A stretch of 64,000 nt of DNA from Mycobacterium xenopi (GTDB lineage: Bacteria; Actinomycetota; Actinomycetes; Mycobacteriales; Mycobacteriaceae). Shown piece by piece: positions 1 through 8,425 of this stretch. The stretch is taken from positions 1,116,001-1,180,000 of the forward strand of contig NZ_AP022314.1 in NCBI RefSeq assembly GCF_009936235.1, read 5' to 3'. Within the stretch, counting starts at the first letter, position 1, and each line of letters begins with the position of its first letter. The notes below the pieces were generated by a model. It saw only the letters and a list, made by a program, of their open reading frames with translations. It was not told the origin of the DNA and ran no database searches. The position numbers and the translations under genes are program-made.

Positions 1-500
1 TCGCCGCCCTGAAACCGGCTTTCGTCGACGACGGCGTGATCCATGCGGGTAACTCTTCGCAGATTTCCGACGGGGCCGCGGCGCTGCTGGTCACGACGCC
101 TGCTATCGCGCTCGACCTCGGTCTGACGCCGATCGTGCGCTACCGCGCGGGCGCGGTCACCGGTGCCGATCCGGTGCTCATGCTCACCGGCCCGATTCCG
201 GCCACCGAGAGGGTGCTGCGCAAGGCCGGAGTCTCGCTGTCCGACGTGGGTGTGTTCGAGGTGAACGAGGCGTTTGCACCGGTGCCGCTGGCGTGGCTGG
301 CCGAAACCGGCGCCGATCCGGACCGGCTCAATCCGCTGGGCGGCGCGATCGCGCTGGGCCACCCGCTCGGCGCGTCCGGCGCGGTGTTGATGACACGCAT
401 GGTTCATCACATGCGCGACAATGGGATTCGCTACGGCTTGCAAACCATGTGTGAAGGCGGCGGCACCGCCAACGCCACCCTGGTGGAACTTGTGGCCTGA
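1..500 (+). CDS. Thiolase (acetyl-CoA acetyltransferase family), 3' part only
   Basis: The window opens inside this gene; the reading frame is open from base 3 and no start is visible. The visible part is the C-terminal half of a thiolase, which cleaves a 3-ketoacyl-CoA in the last step of beta-oxidation. Seen motifs are NEAFAP, then ALGHPLGASGA containing the active-site His, and near the end CEGGGTANA containing the second catalytic Cys. The next gene, an acyl-CoA dehydrogenase, begins one base after the stop, so the two are almost certainly one transcript. The family is clear; the substrate is not. Confidence 0.93.
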   Translation, partial: AALKPAFVDDGVIHAGNSSQISDGAAALLVTTPAIALDLGLTPIVRYRAGAVTGADPVLMLTGPIPATERVLRKAGVSLSDVGVFEVNEAFAPVPLAWLAETGADPDRLNPLGGAIALGHPLGASGAVLMTRMVHHMRDNGIRYGLQTMCEGGGTANATLVELVA

Positions 501-501
501 C

Positions 502-1650
502 ATGCGTCGAGAACTGTTCACCGACGACCACGAGGCGTTTCGGCAGCTGGCCCGGGATTTCATCGAAAAAGAGATCGAACCGCACTACGCCGAGTGGGAG
601 AAGGCCGGCCGGATGCCGCGCGAGATCTTCGAAAAGCTCGGATCGCTGGGGATGTTGGGCATGGCGATCCCGGAGGAATACGGCGGGGCAGGCCTTCCCG
701 ACTACCGCTACAACGTCGTCCTGCAGGAGGAAGCCGCTCGCGCTTTGGTGACGACGGGAACCGTGCGGACCCAACTCGAGGTGATCCTGCCCTACTTCCT
801 GCACTACGCGAACGCCGAACAACGACAACGTTGGTTTCCCGGGCTCGCCGCCGGCACCCTACTGACGGCTATTGCCATGACCGAGCCCGGCACCGGCTCG
901 GATCTTGCGGGCATCCGCACCACCGCGGTGCGAGACGGCGACGAGTATGTGGTCAACGGCGCCAAGACGTTCATCACCGGAGGTTTGCTGGCCGACCTCG
1001 TCATTGTGGTGGCGCGCACGTCGACAGATCCGGATGACCGTCGACGCGGGCTGACGCTGCTGGTGGTGGAAGACGGCATGCCGGGCTTCGTCAAGGGCCG
1101 CGCACTGGACAAAATGGGCTGCAAGGTGCAAGACACCGCCGAGCTGTCTTTCACCGACGTGCGGGTACCGGTTGCCAACCGGCTCGGCGATGAGGGAAGG
1201 GCCTTCGAGTACCTCGGCCATAACCTGCCGCAGGAGCGGATGACGGTCGCCGTCGGCTCAGTGGCGCAGGCTCGCGCGGCCGTCGCCGCAACCATCGATT
1301 ACGTCAAGCAGCGCAAGGCATTTGGCACACCGGTGGCGTCGTTTCAAAACACGAAGTTCGAGCTGGCCGCCATGGCTGCCGAGATCGAGGCCGCCCAGAC
1401 CATGGTCGATCGTGCGGTGATGGAACTGGTGGCCGGCGAGCTGTCCGGCTCGGATGCGGCAAAGGTGAAGCTGTTCTGCACCGAGATGCAAGGACGGGTC
1501 GTCGACCGGTGTCTGCAGCTGTTCGGCGGCTACGGCTACATGATGGAGTACCCGATCGCCCGGCTGTACACCGATGCTCGAGTGGCTCGCATCTATGCCG
1601 GGACGAGCGAAGTGATGAAAGTGATCATCGCCAAGTCGCTCGGTTTGTGA
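502..1650 (+). CDS. Acyl-CoA dehydrogenase (FadE family)
   Basis: A 382-residue FAD-dependent acyl-CoA dehydrogenase of normal length, forming the alpha,beta double bond in beta-oxidation. The flavin/substrate motif MTEPGTGSD lies near residue 126 and the C-terminal GTSE motif places the catalytic Glu near residue 370. The ATG at 502 is chosen because it starts one base after the thiolase stop and gives the usual FadE N-terminus; the open frame extends upstream only into the thiolase gene. It probably works with that thiolase. It is a complete single-chain FadE, unlike the paired subunits at 18.6-20.8 kb. Confidence 0.93.
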   Translation: MRRELFTDDHEAFRQLARDFIEKEIEPHYAEWEKAGRMPREIFEKLGSLGMLGMAIPEEYGGAGLPDYRYNVVLQEEAARALVTTGTVRTQLEVILPYFLHYANAEQRQRWFPGLAAGTLLTAIAMTEPGTGSDLAGIRTTAVRDGDEYVVNGAKTFITGGLLADLVIVVARTSTDPDDRRRGLTLLVVEDGMPGFVKGRALDKMGCKVQDTAELSFTDVRVPVANRLGDEGRAFEYLGHNLPQERMTVAVGSVAQARAAVAATIDYVKQRKAFGTPVASFQNTKFELAAMAAEIEAAQTMVDRAVMELVAGELSGSDAAKVKLFCTEMQGRVVDRCLQLFGGYGYMMEYPIARLYTDARVARIYAGTSEVMKVIIAKSLGL

Positions 1651-1696
1651 GCGTCGTCAAAAAATTGGTCGCCTGAGACCCTTGTCACAGCGCGGC

Positions 1697-1730
1697 CAAC
1701 CAACCTACTGTGTGTTTACTAGGTTGGTTG
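1697..1730. promoter_or_regulatory. Inverted repeat, probable operator of the adjacent TetR gene
   Basis: An 11-base arm CAACCAACCTA (1697-1707) and its exact complement TAGGTTGGTTG (1720-1730) are separated by 12 bases. The element lies in the 95-bp gap between the acyl-CoA dehydrogenase stop and the TetR start at 1746, just ahead of the ribosome-binding AAGGAG. Position and symmetry are typical of autoregulatory TetR operators. Binding is inferred. Confidence 0.7.
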
Positions 1731-1745
1731 TGGCAAAGGAGTTCG

Positions 1746-2345
1746 GTGACGCGGCCGTACGCCACGCTGCTGGCGAAAGGTGAGGACCGCAAACAGCGGA
1801 TTCTCGAGGTTGCCCAGCGGCTGCTGACCCGCAATGGCTGGCGTAACACGACTTTGGCTCAGATTGCCCGGGAGGCTGGGGTCAGCCCCGCCGGTCTGCT
1901 GCACCACTTTCAATCCAAAGAGCAGCTGCTTCACGCGGTGCTCGACGTGCGCGACGCCGACGACGACGCTCACGCGGACCGAGCCGGCGATCTCATCGCG
2001 GAAATCGCGCGGGTGCCCGAGCGGTTCGATCGGACACCCGAACTGATGGGCGCGTTCACTGTGCTGCTGGTCGAAAACCTTCTTCCGGATGCACCGCTGC
2101 ACGGTCGTCTTCTGACGCGGTATCGCGACGCGCGTGACATCGTCGCGCAGCTCATCCGCCGTGGGCAGGAGGCGGGCCAGTATCGCGCGGATATAGATCC
2201 CACCGTAAAGGCAGTCGAAATCCTCGCCTTCATCAACGGAATGGAAACCACATGGTTGCTCGATCCATCGATACCGCTAACCGAGGTGTTCAAGGGGTAC
2301 GCGGAGTCGCTGGCGCGCGAGCTCGCGCCGCAGAGCCGGAGGTAA
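1746..2345 (+). CDS. TetR-family transcriptional regulator
   Basis: A 199-residue TetR regulator. The N-terminal helix-turn-helix is clear (TTLAQIAREAGVSPAGLLHHF, about residues 35-55), followed by a variable ligand-binding domain. The GTG at 1746 is preferred: AAGGAG stands at 1736-1741, and a longer frame from 1710 would run across the palindrome. An 11-bp inverted repeat directly upstream suggests autoregulation. It probably controls neighbouring lipid genes; the ligand is unknown, though acyl-CoA esters are common ligands for such neighbours. Confidence 0.9.
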   Translation: MTRPYATLLAKGEDRKQRILEVAQRLLTRNGWRNTTLAQIAREAGVSPAGLLHHFQSKEQLLHAVLDVRDADDDAHADRAGDLIAEIARVPERFDRTPELMGAFTVLLVENLLPDAPLHGRLLTRYRDARDIVAQLIRRGQEAGQYRADIDPTVKAVEILAFINGMETTWLLDPSIPLTEVFKGYAESLARELAPQSRR

Positions 2346-2359
2346 GGTACCGGCTCGAT

Positions 2360-2845
2360 GTGGTCGGCGCCAGCGTCGTCGATGTGGTGATGTTCGCGGG
2401 CGGCTGGTTGTTCGACCGGGCGATGGCAGGTTGGGAAGTCACCGTACTGCTCACCGATCATCCCGATGACCGGCCGTTGCGGATCCTCGGCGCGCGGACG
2501 CTTGACCTGGAATACGCGTTGGCGGCCGCAGACCACTGGCCGCGTCCCCAGACGCTGGCTGCTGCCGCTGATCTCTGCGGGTGTGATCCTCGAGTCCGGC
2601 AGGGCGTGTTGCAGGCCCTCGACCATGGCGTTACCGAAGTCACGTTGTGGGGGGACAGCTGGCCGGCCGAGCTCGAGGGCAGCGTTGGCCTGGTGCAGCA
2701 CGAGCTCAGTGCCGCTGCGCAGGCGTTCAAAGCCCATGCCCTCGCGGCCGCCGCGGTCCCGGCGGCGGTCGTCGGCGCGACGGAGACTTTCCGAAGCGGG
2801 GTCATGGCGTCATCGGTGGCGGCCGACCTCGTGCCCGCAGGCTGA
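2360..2845 (+). CDS. Conserved hypothetical protein downstream of TetR
   Basis: About 161 residues, Ala/Val-rich, soluble-looking, with no catalytic motif I recognise. It opens with VVGASVVDVVMFAGGWLFDR and contains an LLTDHPDDRPLRILGART stretch. The start is uncertain: GTG at 2360 is the first good start after the TetR stop, with GGAGG at 2338-2342 rather far upstream; earlier starts would overlap the TetR gene. It is probably co-transcribed with TetR. No function is assigned. Confidence 0.6.
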   Translation: MVGASVVDVVMFAGGWLFDRAMAGWEVTVLLTDHPDDRPLRILGARTLDLEYALAAADHWPRPQTLAAAADLCGCDPRVRQGVLQALDHGVTEVTLWGDSWPAELEGSVGLVQHELSAAAQAFKAHALAAAAVPAAVVGATETFRSGVMASSVAADLVPAG

Positions 2846-2904
2846 CGCCATAGGCCTTCACGTTGACGGCGAACAGCCGCTGTGGAAATCTAATACTCAC
2901 AAGT

Positions 2905-2932
2905 GAGAGGCAGATTCTCGTTAATCGAGATT
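2905..2932. promoter_or_regulatory. Candidate operator with ATTCTC half-sites ahead of P450 gene
   Basis: GAGAGGCAGATTCTC (2905-2919) matches the GAGAAT-N3-ATTCTC palindrome of 18.57 and 56.45 kb in the right arm and the first four bases of the left arm. The same ATTCTC is followed after seven bases by GAGATT (2927-2932), mirroring an ATTCTC-N7-GAGAAT arrangement at 54846-54864. It lies 20-50 bp ahead of the P450 start at 2953. Degenerate site; a regulatory role is inferred. Confidence 0.45.
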
Positions 2933-2952
2933 GTCGAATGGAGTAGCGGATA

Positions 2953-4224
2953 GTGACTGACTTGACCGCAATGGATTTCTTCCGCGACGAGCGGCTTGTC
3001 GAGAATCCGTACCCCTACTTCGAGGCTTTACGCCAGCAGTGTCCGGTGGCGCGCGAACCGCATCACGACGTGATGATGGTGACCGGTTGGGACGAGGCGG
3101 TCGCGGTGTTCAACGATGCCGAGACGTTCTCGTCGTGCATCTCGGTGACCGGGCCATTTCCCGGCTTCCCGGTGCCGCTTGAAGGCGACGACATTACCGA
3201 ATTGATCGAGCAGCACCGCGATGAGCTGCCGTTCAGCGACCAGCTGCCCACGCTCGACCCGCCGACACATACCAACCATCGCGCGCTGCTGATGCGGCTG
3301 ATCACCCCGAAGCGTCTGAAGGAAAACGAGGACGCGATGTGGATGCTCGCCGACCGCGTGCTGGACGACTTCTTGGTGGGGGGTCAGGGCGAGTTCATCA
3401 AGGGCTTCGCCGCTCCGTTCACACTGTTCGTGATCGCCGATCTGCTTGGCGTGCCCGACGCCGATCGCGACGACTTCGTCCAGAATCTTCACCGCCATGT
3501 GGGCGGCGGCCTGGGCAGCACGGAAGGGGAGTCCCTGGCGCACAGCCCGCTGGAATTCATCTACGGCCGGTTCGCGACCTATATCGAAGATCGCCGCCGC
3601 GAGCCCCGTGATGATGTGCTGACCGGGCTGGCAACTGCGACGTTCCCGGACGGCTCCATACCTGACGTTGCCGACGTCGTGCGGGTGGCGACCAATGTGT
3701 TCTCGGCAGGGCAGGAAACCACCGTGCGCCTGCTGGGCAGCGCGTTGAAGATCATGGCCGAAAACCCCGATGTCCAGCAGTTGCTCCGCAAAGACCGCAG
3801 CAGGATCCCGAATTTCATCGAAGAGACGCTACGGCTCGAGAGCCCGGTCAAGGGCGACTTCCGCTTATCTCGCGTTCCCACTGCGGTGGGCGGTGTCGAA
3901 ATGCCCGCCGGCACAACGGTAATGGTCTTGCAAGGGGCTGCGAATCGTGACCCTCGTCGCTTTGACGAGCCCGACAGGTTTGATCCGGGTCGCAAGAACG
4001 CTCGGCAGCACCTGGCGTTCGGGCGGGGCATCCACACCTGCCCTGGCGCGCCACTGGCACGTGCCGAGACGCGGGTGGGCATCGAACGACTCCTCGACCG
4101 CACAGCCGACATCAGAATCTGTGAGCGGCTACACGGGCCGGCGGATAACCGCCACTACCACTATGTTCCGACCTATATCTTGCGCGGCCTGACCGAACTG
4201 CACCTGGAGTTCGACCCCGCATGA
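2953..4224 (+). CDS. Cytochrome P450
   Basis: A 423-residue soluble bacterial class I P450. The I-helix oxygen-activation motif AGQETT is near residue 252, the K-helix ExxR is ETLR, and the heme loop FGRGIHTCPG places the axial Cys near residue 363. GTG at 2953 is preceded by GGAG (2940-2943). The stop overlaps the ferredoxin start by 4 bp (ATGA), so its electron donor is almost certainly that ferredoxin. It closely resembles the P450 at 47.1-48.4 kb, including the shared C-terminal YILRGLxELHLxF, so the two are paralogs. The substrate is not evident. Confidence 0.95.
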   Translation: MTDLTAMDFFRDERLVENPYPYFEALRQQCPVAREPHHDVMMVTGWDEAVAVFNDAETFSSCISVTGPFPGFPVPLEGDDITELIEQHRDELPFSDQLPTLDPPTHTNHRALLMRLITPKRLKENEDAMWMLADRVLDDFLVGGQGEFIKGFAAPFTLFVIADLLGVPDADRDDFVQNLHRHVGGGLGSTEGESLAHSPLEFIYGRFATYIEDRRREPRDDVLTGLATATFPDGSIPDVADVVRVATNVFSAGQETTVRLLGSALKIMAENPDVQQLLRKDRSRIPNFIEETLRLESPVKGDFRLSRVPTAVGGVEMPAGTTVMVLQGAANRDPRRFDEPDRFDPGRKNARQHLAFGRGIHTCPGAPLARAETRVGIERLLDRTADIRICERLHGPADNRHYHYVPTYILRGLTELHLEFDPA

Positions 4225-4409
4225 GGGTCGCGGTAGACGACCAGCGTTGTCGCGGTCACGGCGTGTGTACCACGTTGTGCCCCGAGGTGTTTCAGCTCAA
4301 CGACGACGGCTATTCCGAAGTTCAGGTGCCCGAAGTACCTGCCGGGCTGGAGTCGGCGGCTCGCCAGGCGATCGCCGACTGCCCCGAGCAAGCCATCAGC
4401 GAAAGCTGA
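4221..4409 (+). CDS. [3Fe-4S]-type ferredoxin, P450 partner
   Basis: A 62-residue ferredoxin. The cluster ligands visible are CRGHGVC (Cys about residues 10 and 16) and the CP pair near residue 53; the middle position that would be Cys in a 4Fe-4S protein is His, the pattern of mycobacterial P450-linked 3Fe-4S ferredoxins. Translation is coupled to the upstream P450 through a 4-bp ATGA overlap. It transfers electrons one at a time to the P450 heme. Confidence 0.93.
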   Translation: MRVAVDDQRCRGHGVCTTLCPEVFQLNDDGYSEVQVPEVPAGLESAARQAIADCPEQAISES

Positions 4410-4428
4410 CTGTAGACAAGGAGATCCG

Positions 4429-4728
4429 TTGGCCAAGGGCTACATCATTTTGACCGAAGCCATCAAAGACCCCGAGGGCATGAAGGCCTACGGTCAAGCG
4501 GCCGGCGCGGCGATGGGCGGTGTCAACATACTGGCGGTGGACACCTCACCCCAAGTCCTCGAAGGGAATTGGCACGGTGACCAGACCGTCGTCCTCGAGT
4601 TCGACTCGGTCGAGGCCGCTCGAAAGTGGTATGAATCCGAGGCCTATCAAAACGCAGCCAAGCTGCGGCAAGCGGCCGCCGACTGCAACGCGGTCATCAT
4701 CTCGGGGTTCGAGGCCCCGTCGGCTTAG
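4429..4728 (+). CDS. DUF1330-family small protein
   Basis: A 99-residue protein of the DUF1330 type, a small dimeric alpha/beta-barrel fold related to EthD/ABM domains. Seen features are GYIILTEAIKDPEGMKAY at the start and VVLEFDSVEAARKWYESEAYQ in the second half. It starts at TTG 4429 with AAGGAG at 4418-4423. It lies 19 bp after the ferredoxin and probably shares the P450 transcript. Its biochemical role is not established. Confidence 0.85.
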   Translation: MAKGYIILTEAIKDPEGMKAYGQAAGAAMGGVNILAVDTSPQVLEGNWHGDQTVVLEFDSVEAARKWYESEAYQNAAKLRQAAADCNAVIISGFEAPSA

Positions 4729-6173
4729 AAGGGCGGTGGGTCGTCGGGGTCGCCGTACCCAACTGCCCAGGTGTAGGCGTGTTGTCGGGCGAGTCGGTCG
4801 TCTCGGTTTCGGTTGCGCTCAGCGGTGATTCGTTGCGATCGCTCCTGGGCCCGGGTGCGGCGTCTGCTGGGCATCATTGCGGTGCGCTCGCCGCACCGGG
4901 TGCTCACCCGCACCACCGGGTCGGCCAGGTCGCCGGTAGGCACGGTCAGCGGTGGAAACAGGATCGCGCTGCCCGGCGTGGTGACATAGGTGCGTCCACC
5001 CGGTAGCGTCCAAATCACTGTGCCGTCGGGTAGTTGCTTGTCGCGCCAGCCCCAAAAAGTCTTGAGCAAGTGATGTTTTCGGCACAAACACTTCAAATTG
5101 GAGGCGTGCGTGGCACCCCCATCGGCGTAGGGAATCGTGTGGTCGATGTCACAATAGACCGCGGGTTGATCACACCCTGGGGCACGGCAGGTCAAATCCC
5201 GGCACCGCACAAAGTCTGCCAGTTTGGCCGAGGGTACATACCGAGGTTCGGGCGGAGCGTTCAGGGGATGCAGCACCGGGCACATCCGGGCCGACTTGGC
5301 CAATTCGGCGACCACCTTGGCCGGGATAAGCCCGTCAGCACCTGCCATAAACCCCGGCGTGGTACTGGTGCCGTCGACGCTGTCTTGGGTAGCAATCACG
5401 TGAATTACCGTGCTATGGGCCCGATTGCCGCCCCGACTGGTGGTGCAGTCGGGCTTTCCGCAGGTACAGGCTAGCCGCTCGGCACCGGCCACCAGCGCAT
5501 CCAGGGCATCGGCGCGCCGCTGGGCGCGGGTGCGCGGATCGGCGGCACACACCGTGGCAGCCAACTCATCGAGCCGACGATCCAGCGCTCGCCCGGTGCT
5601 GGCCAACACATTGCCGTACACCTCGGCGATTCCAGGTTGCAATTCCGACACATCCAAGTAGCGGTCCTTGATTTCTTTCTTGGTACGCCGCACCGCATCC
5701 GGGTCGTGGCGGCCCACAATGGCGTCCACCCGCGTCGCCAAGCTGAATCGGCTCAGCGCTGCCCAGCGCGGGGCCCGCACCGCGAGCTGGGCGTCCACCG
5801 CTGCGAGGGCCTTCTCATCGGTGATCAGCGCGGTGCGGTTAGCGATGGTGTTGAACATCGGATAGTTGATGTCCCCGGCCGCTAGACACTGGCCCAGCTT
5901 CGGTAGCCGCTCACGCAGCACCAGCGCATCGGTCATATAGCCCGAGGCCGTGCGTGGCCCGACCCGCAACGCGGCAGCCAGCTCGCGCGCAATCTCATCC
6001 CACAGGTCCACCGTCCATTCCGGGTGATTCCCGTACTGGCGATTGCGCAACTCGATCAGATCGGCCACCGCGTTCAACCGGCGAGCCGTGGCCTGGGCCT
6101 CACAACGGGCCGCGGCACATACCGCATCGATGAGCTCGACCGATTCCGGCGACGACTCAAGCGTCTCGAACAT
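4725..6173 (-). CDS. 13E12-family (DUF222) HNH endonuclease-domain protein
   Basis: A 482-residue protein of the mycobacterial 13E12 repeat family: an N-terminal DUF222 region, then an HNH nuclease-like domain with a zinc-type pattern CRAPGCDQP followed by DIDHTIPYADGG and CRKHHLLK. ATG 6173 (MFETLES) is the usual start for the family; the frame stays open further upstream but that stretch belongs to a decayed vapC. Its stop codon overlaps that of the convergent DUF1330 gene. In M. tuberculosis such repeats serve as integration sites for prophage phiRv1. The cellular role is unknown; a mobile origin is inferred. Confidence 0.9.
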   Translation of the reverse strand: MFETLESSPESVELIDAVCAAARCEAQATARRLNAVADLIELRNRQYGNHPEWTVDLWDEIARELAAALRVGPRTASGYMTDALVLRERLPKLGQCLAAGDINYPMFNTIANRTALITDEKALAAVDAQLAVRAPRWAALSRFSLATRVDAIVGRHDPDAVRRTKKEIKDRYLDVSELQPGIAEVYGNVLASTGRALDRRLDELAATVCAADPRTRAQRRADALDALVAGAERLACTCGKPDCTTSRGGNRAHSTVIHVIATQDSVDGTSTTPGFMAGADGLIPAKVVAELAKSARMCPVLHPLNAPPEPRYVPSAKLADFVRCRDLTCRAPGCDQPAVYCDIDHTIPYADGGATHASNLKCLCRKHHLLKTFWGWRDKQLPDGTVIWTLPGGRTYVTTPGSAILFPPLTVPTGDLADPVVRVSTRCGERTAMMPSRRRTRAQERSQRITAERNRNRDDRLARQHAYTWAVGYGDPDDPPPF

Positions 6174-6268
6174 GCTTGCGATGGTAAGCGGAAGGTATGA
6201 CAAGAGCTGCCATAGCTTGGCCCGGCTGTGGACGTAGACCGGAGTGTGGAAAACGGGCCGGCACGTCG

Positions 6269-6495
6269 TCACAAAATCAAGATGAATGGGTCGACGTGTT
6301 TGGGTCGTACCACGGCGAAGTGGTGGCGGTCGACGGTTGCGATCTCCCACGTGTAACCGTTCGGCAGTGGCTACCACCGATGCGTCGACCGTGCTCAATG
6401 GCAGGTTTCGATATCGCGCGACAAGCTCAGCGATGCGCAGCCAGTCCACGACAGCGACAGGCTCCACCCTGAATGCGCCCGCAGCGAACCGACAC
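6269..6495 (-). pseudogene. vapC (relic): VapC-type PIN-domain toxin, truncated and frameshifted
   Basis: On the minus strand one frame reads FAAGAFRVEPVAVVDWLRI..., then LPLSTVDASVVATAERLHV, the C-terminal half of a VapC PIN-domain RNase toxin. The frame then breaks; a second frame continues with EIATVDRHHFAVVRPKHVD, the expected VapC ending, to a stop at 6269-6271. The break corresponds to about two missing bases near 6345. The N-terminal half with the first catalytic Asp is absent and no antitoxin is seen upstream. The protein cannot be functional. It sits next to the 13E12 gene. Confidence 0.8.
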
Positions 6496-6504
6496 GTGCT
6501 TGAG

Positions 6505-6828
6505 TTATATGCGTCCGGGCATTCCGCCGATGTGTTCAGGCATTTCGCCAATGTCCCGTGGCGTATCGGCACCTATCGGCCCACCGGGCGTCTCGCCCAG
6601 TGGTTCTTGCGGCGGTGCAGCCGGCGCAGTTGGGGATCCGCCGGACCGGTGGGAATCCCCGGATTGGGATCGTCGACAGGAGCGAGCGTACCGGGCAGCC
6701 TGCGACGCGGCGCGGCGCGGCGCGCACGCCGGGAAGGCCGCACCCGTCGCGGTTGTTCCAATAAGTGCCACGGCCACAACGGTTCTCGTCGCCGTTCCAC
6801 GCAATTTCCAAGCCATCAGCCCACCCAT
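6505..6828 (-). CDS. Small probably exported protein, Pro/Gly-rich C-terminus
   Basis: About 107 residues (103 if started at the second ATG, 6816). The N-terminus MAWKLRGTATRTVVAVALIG has the basic-then-hydrophobic form of a signal sequence, ending near an AAFPA site. The mature part is Arg/Ser-rich, then Pro-rich, and ends with IGADTPRDIGEMPEHIGGMPG. AAGGAG lies just upstream of the first ATG. No family is recognised. An open frame exists on the other strand but lacks these signals. Moderate confidence that it is a real gene. Confidence 0.55.
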   Translation of the reverse strand: MGGLMAWKLRGTATRTVVAVALIGTTATGAAFPACAPRRAASQAARYARSCRRSQSGDSHRSGGSPTAPAAPPQEPLGETPGGPIGADTPRDIGEMPEHIGGMPGRI

Positions 6829-6993
6829 CGCTCCTTACCTGCAGGGCATACGGACCTAACAAGCCGCACCGATGTTTGTCAACGCATCGCCCACGCTTCA
6901 ACGCACGACCGCTTACCGTGCGGGCGGAAATGGACATGACGCAGTTGTCGTTCGACACAAGACAGGATTGATGCAGGCCGCTGCGTCAGCCGT

Positions 6994-7188
6994 TTATTCC
7001 TTGATCGATATGGCCTGGCGCGGACACTGGCGCACTGCCTCGCGGACCAACTCCTCGTTATCCGGAGTCACCTCCGGCTGAAGCACGGTCAGCATGTCGT
7101 CGTCACCGAGGTGAAACACCTCGGGAATGATGCCCATGCACACGCCGTTGCTTTCGCAAAGACCGAAATCGACTTCCACTTTCTTCAT
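6994..7188 (-). CDS. [3Fe-4S]-type ferredoxin, P450 partner
   Basis: A 64-residue ferredoxin with cluster pattern CESNGVC (residues 10-16) and CP near residue 55; the central ligand position is Asn rather than Cys or His. The start ATG at 7188 overlaps the stop of the upstream P450 by 4 bp, so the pair is translationally coupled, P450 first. It is the expected electron donor to that P450. Confidence 0.92.
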   Translation of the reverse strand: MKKVEVDFGLCESNGVCMGIIPEVFHLGDDDMLTVLQPEVTPDNEELVREAVRQCPRQAISIKE

Positions 7189-8390
7189 CGCAACACCTTC
7201 ACCGGTACGTTCTGCCAGCCCGCAACATTTTGCATGTGAACGCGCCGGCAACCCTCCCAGTCCACCTCGTAACGAGGCATGAAATCGAGCAGCTTCTCTA
7301 GCGCGATCGCGCTTTCCATCCGCGCCAGTGCCGCGCCAAGGCAGCTGTGAATCCCGTAGCCAAATCCCAAGTTTTGCGCTTCCGATCGGTCGCGGTCGAT
7401 GTCGAATTTGTCGGGGTCGGTCCACACCGCAGGGTCGCGGTTGGCTGCGCCGTTGATGAGGAACACCGGCTTTCCGGCCGGAATCGTAACACCGTGCAGC
7501 TGGACTTCTTTCACCGAGCAGCGGACCTGATACTGGGAGGGCGCTTCGTAGCGCAATAGTTCTTCCACCGCGGCTGGGATCTTGCTGCGATCGTCGAGCA
7601 GCTTCTGCCACTGCTCGGGGTTGCGTGCAAAAACCACCGGCGCATTGCCGACCAGCTTGGTGACTGTCTCGGCCCCCGCGCCGCCCAATAGTGTTGCAAA
7701 TCCAGCGATCTCAAGGTCATCCAGCTTCCGCTTCTCGCCGTTCTCGCATTCGAGTTCGGACTCGATGAGCTTGGTGAGCAAATCATCACGCGGATCGGAA
7801 CGGCGTTGCGTCACCAGATCGTAGTACAGCATCGCGGTGTTGATATTGGCCTGCATACCCGACTCCCCGACTTCGACCTGCCCGGGTTCGCGGGTCAGCG
7901 ATTCGTCAATCCAGTGGCGAATCTGCTGCGCGTGCTCCTCCGGTACTCCCAGCATCGTCGTAATGACCTCCACCGGAAAGGGACCGGAAAAATCCTGCAC
8001 CACATCGAACCGATCCGGGTCAACCGCGCCGAGGTACTTGTCGATCTTCTCGGTGACCATCTGCCGCTGAGACTGGATGGCACGCGGTGTGAACACTTTG
8101 TTGAGCAGGCTACGCATGTGCCGGTGCTCAGGAGGATCCATGAAGATAATCGACTTCTGCGGTGTACGCTGTCCGGACCGTACCATCGACAGGTCGATGC
8201 CGTATGCGGACGAATACGTCTCGAAATCCTTGAGCCCCGCGGCCACATCCTCGTGACGAGTCAATGCGTAGAAGTCGTATTCCTCGCTGTAGTAGACAGG
8301 CGCTTCCTCCTGCATTCGCCGGTACGTCTCGTACGGGCTGTTGAAGAATTCCTCGGAGAACGGATCGAAGACGACTTTCGGCTTAGTCAC
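7185..8390 (-). CDS. Cytochrome P450
   Basis: A 401-residue class I P450. The I-helix motif is GAGAETV, the ExxR motif ELLR, and the heme loop FGYGIHSCLG places the axial Cys near residue 350. Its N-terminal region (PYETYRRMQEEAPVYY) and substrate-recognition regions resemble the P450 at 42.3-43.5 kb more than the others here. It is followed by its own ferredoxin. The promoter region carries two nested inverted repeats (8426-8461). The substrate is unknown. Confidence 0.95.
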   Translation of the reverse strand: MTKPKVVFDPFSEEFFNSPYETYRRMQEEAPVYYSEEYDFYALTRHEDVAAGLKDFETYSSAYGIDLSMVRSGQRTPQKSIIFMDPPEHRHMRSLLNKVFTPRAIQSQRQMVTEKIDKYLGAVDPDRFDVVQDFSGPFPVEVITTMLGVPEEHAQQIRHWIDESLTREPGQVEVGESGMQANINTAMLYYDLVTQRRSDPRDDLLTKLIESELECENGEKRKLDDLEIAGFATLLGGAGAETVTKLVGNAPVVFARNPEQWQKLLDDRSKIPAAVEELLRYEAPSQYQVRCSVKEVQLHGVTIPAGKPVFLINGAANRDPAVWTDPDKFDIDRDRSEAQNLGFGYGIHSCLGAALARMESAIALEKLLDFMPRYEVDWEGCRRVHMQNVAGWQNVPVKVLR

Positions 8391-8425
8391 TGACTCCTCC
8401 TCAGCGGCGACCTGCGGGCCTGGAC

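Noticed and set aside
4725..4728. Overlapping convergent stop codons as a special regulatory device
   Set aside because: The four-base overlap of the DUF1330 and 13E12 gene ends is a common outcome of compact gene packing and no hairpin is present.
6174..6572. N-terminal extension of the 13E12 protein to 615 codons
   Set aside because: That stretch spells a decayed VapC PIN domain rather than part of the DUF222 protein.
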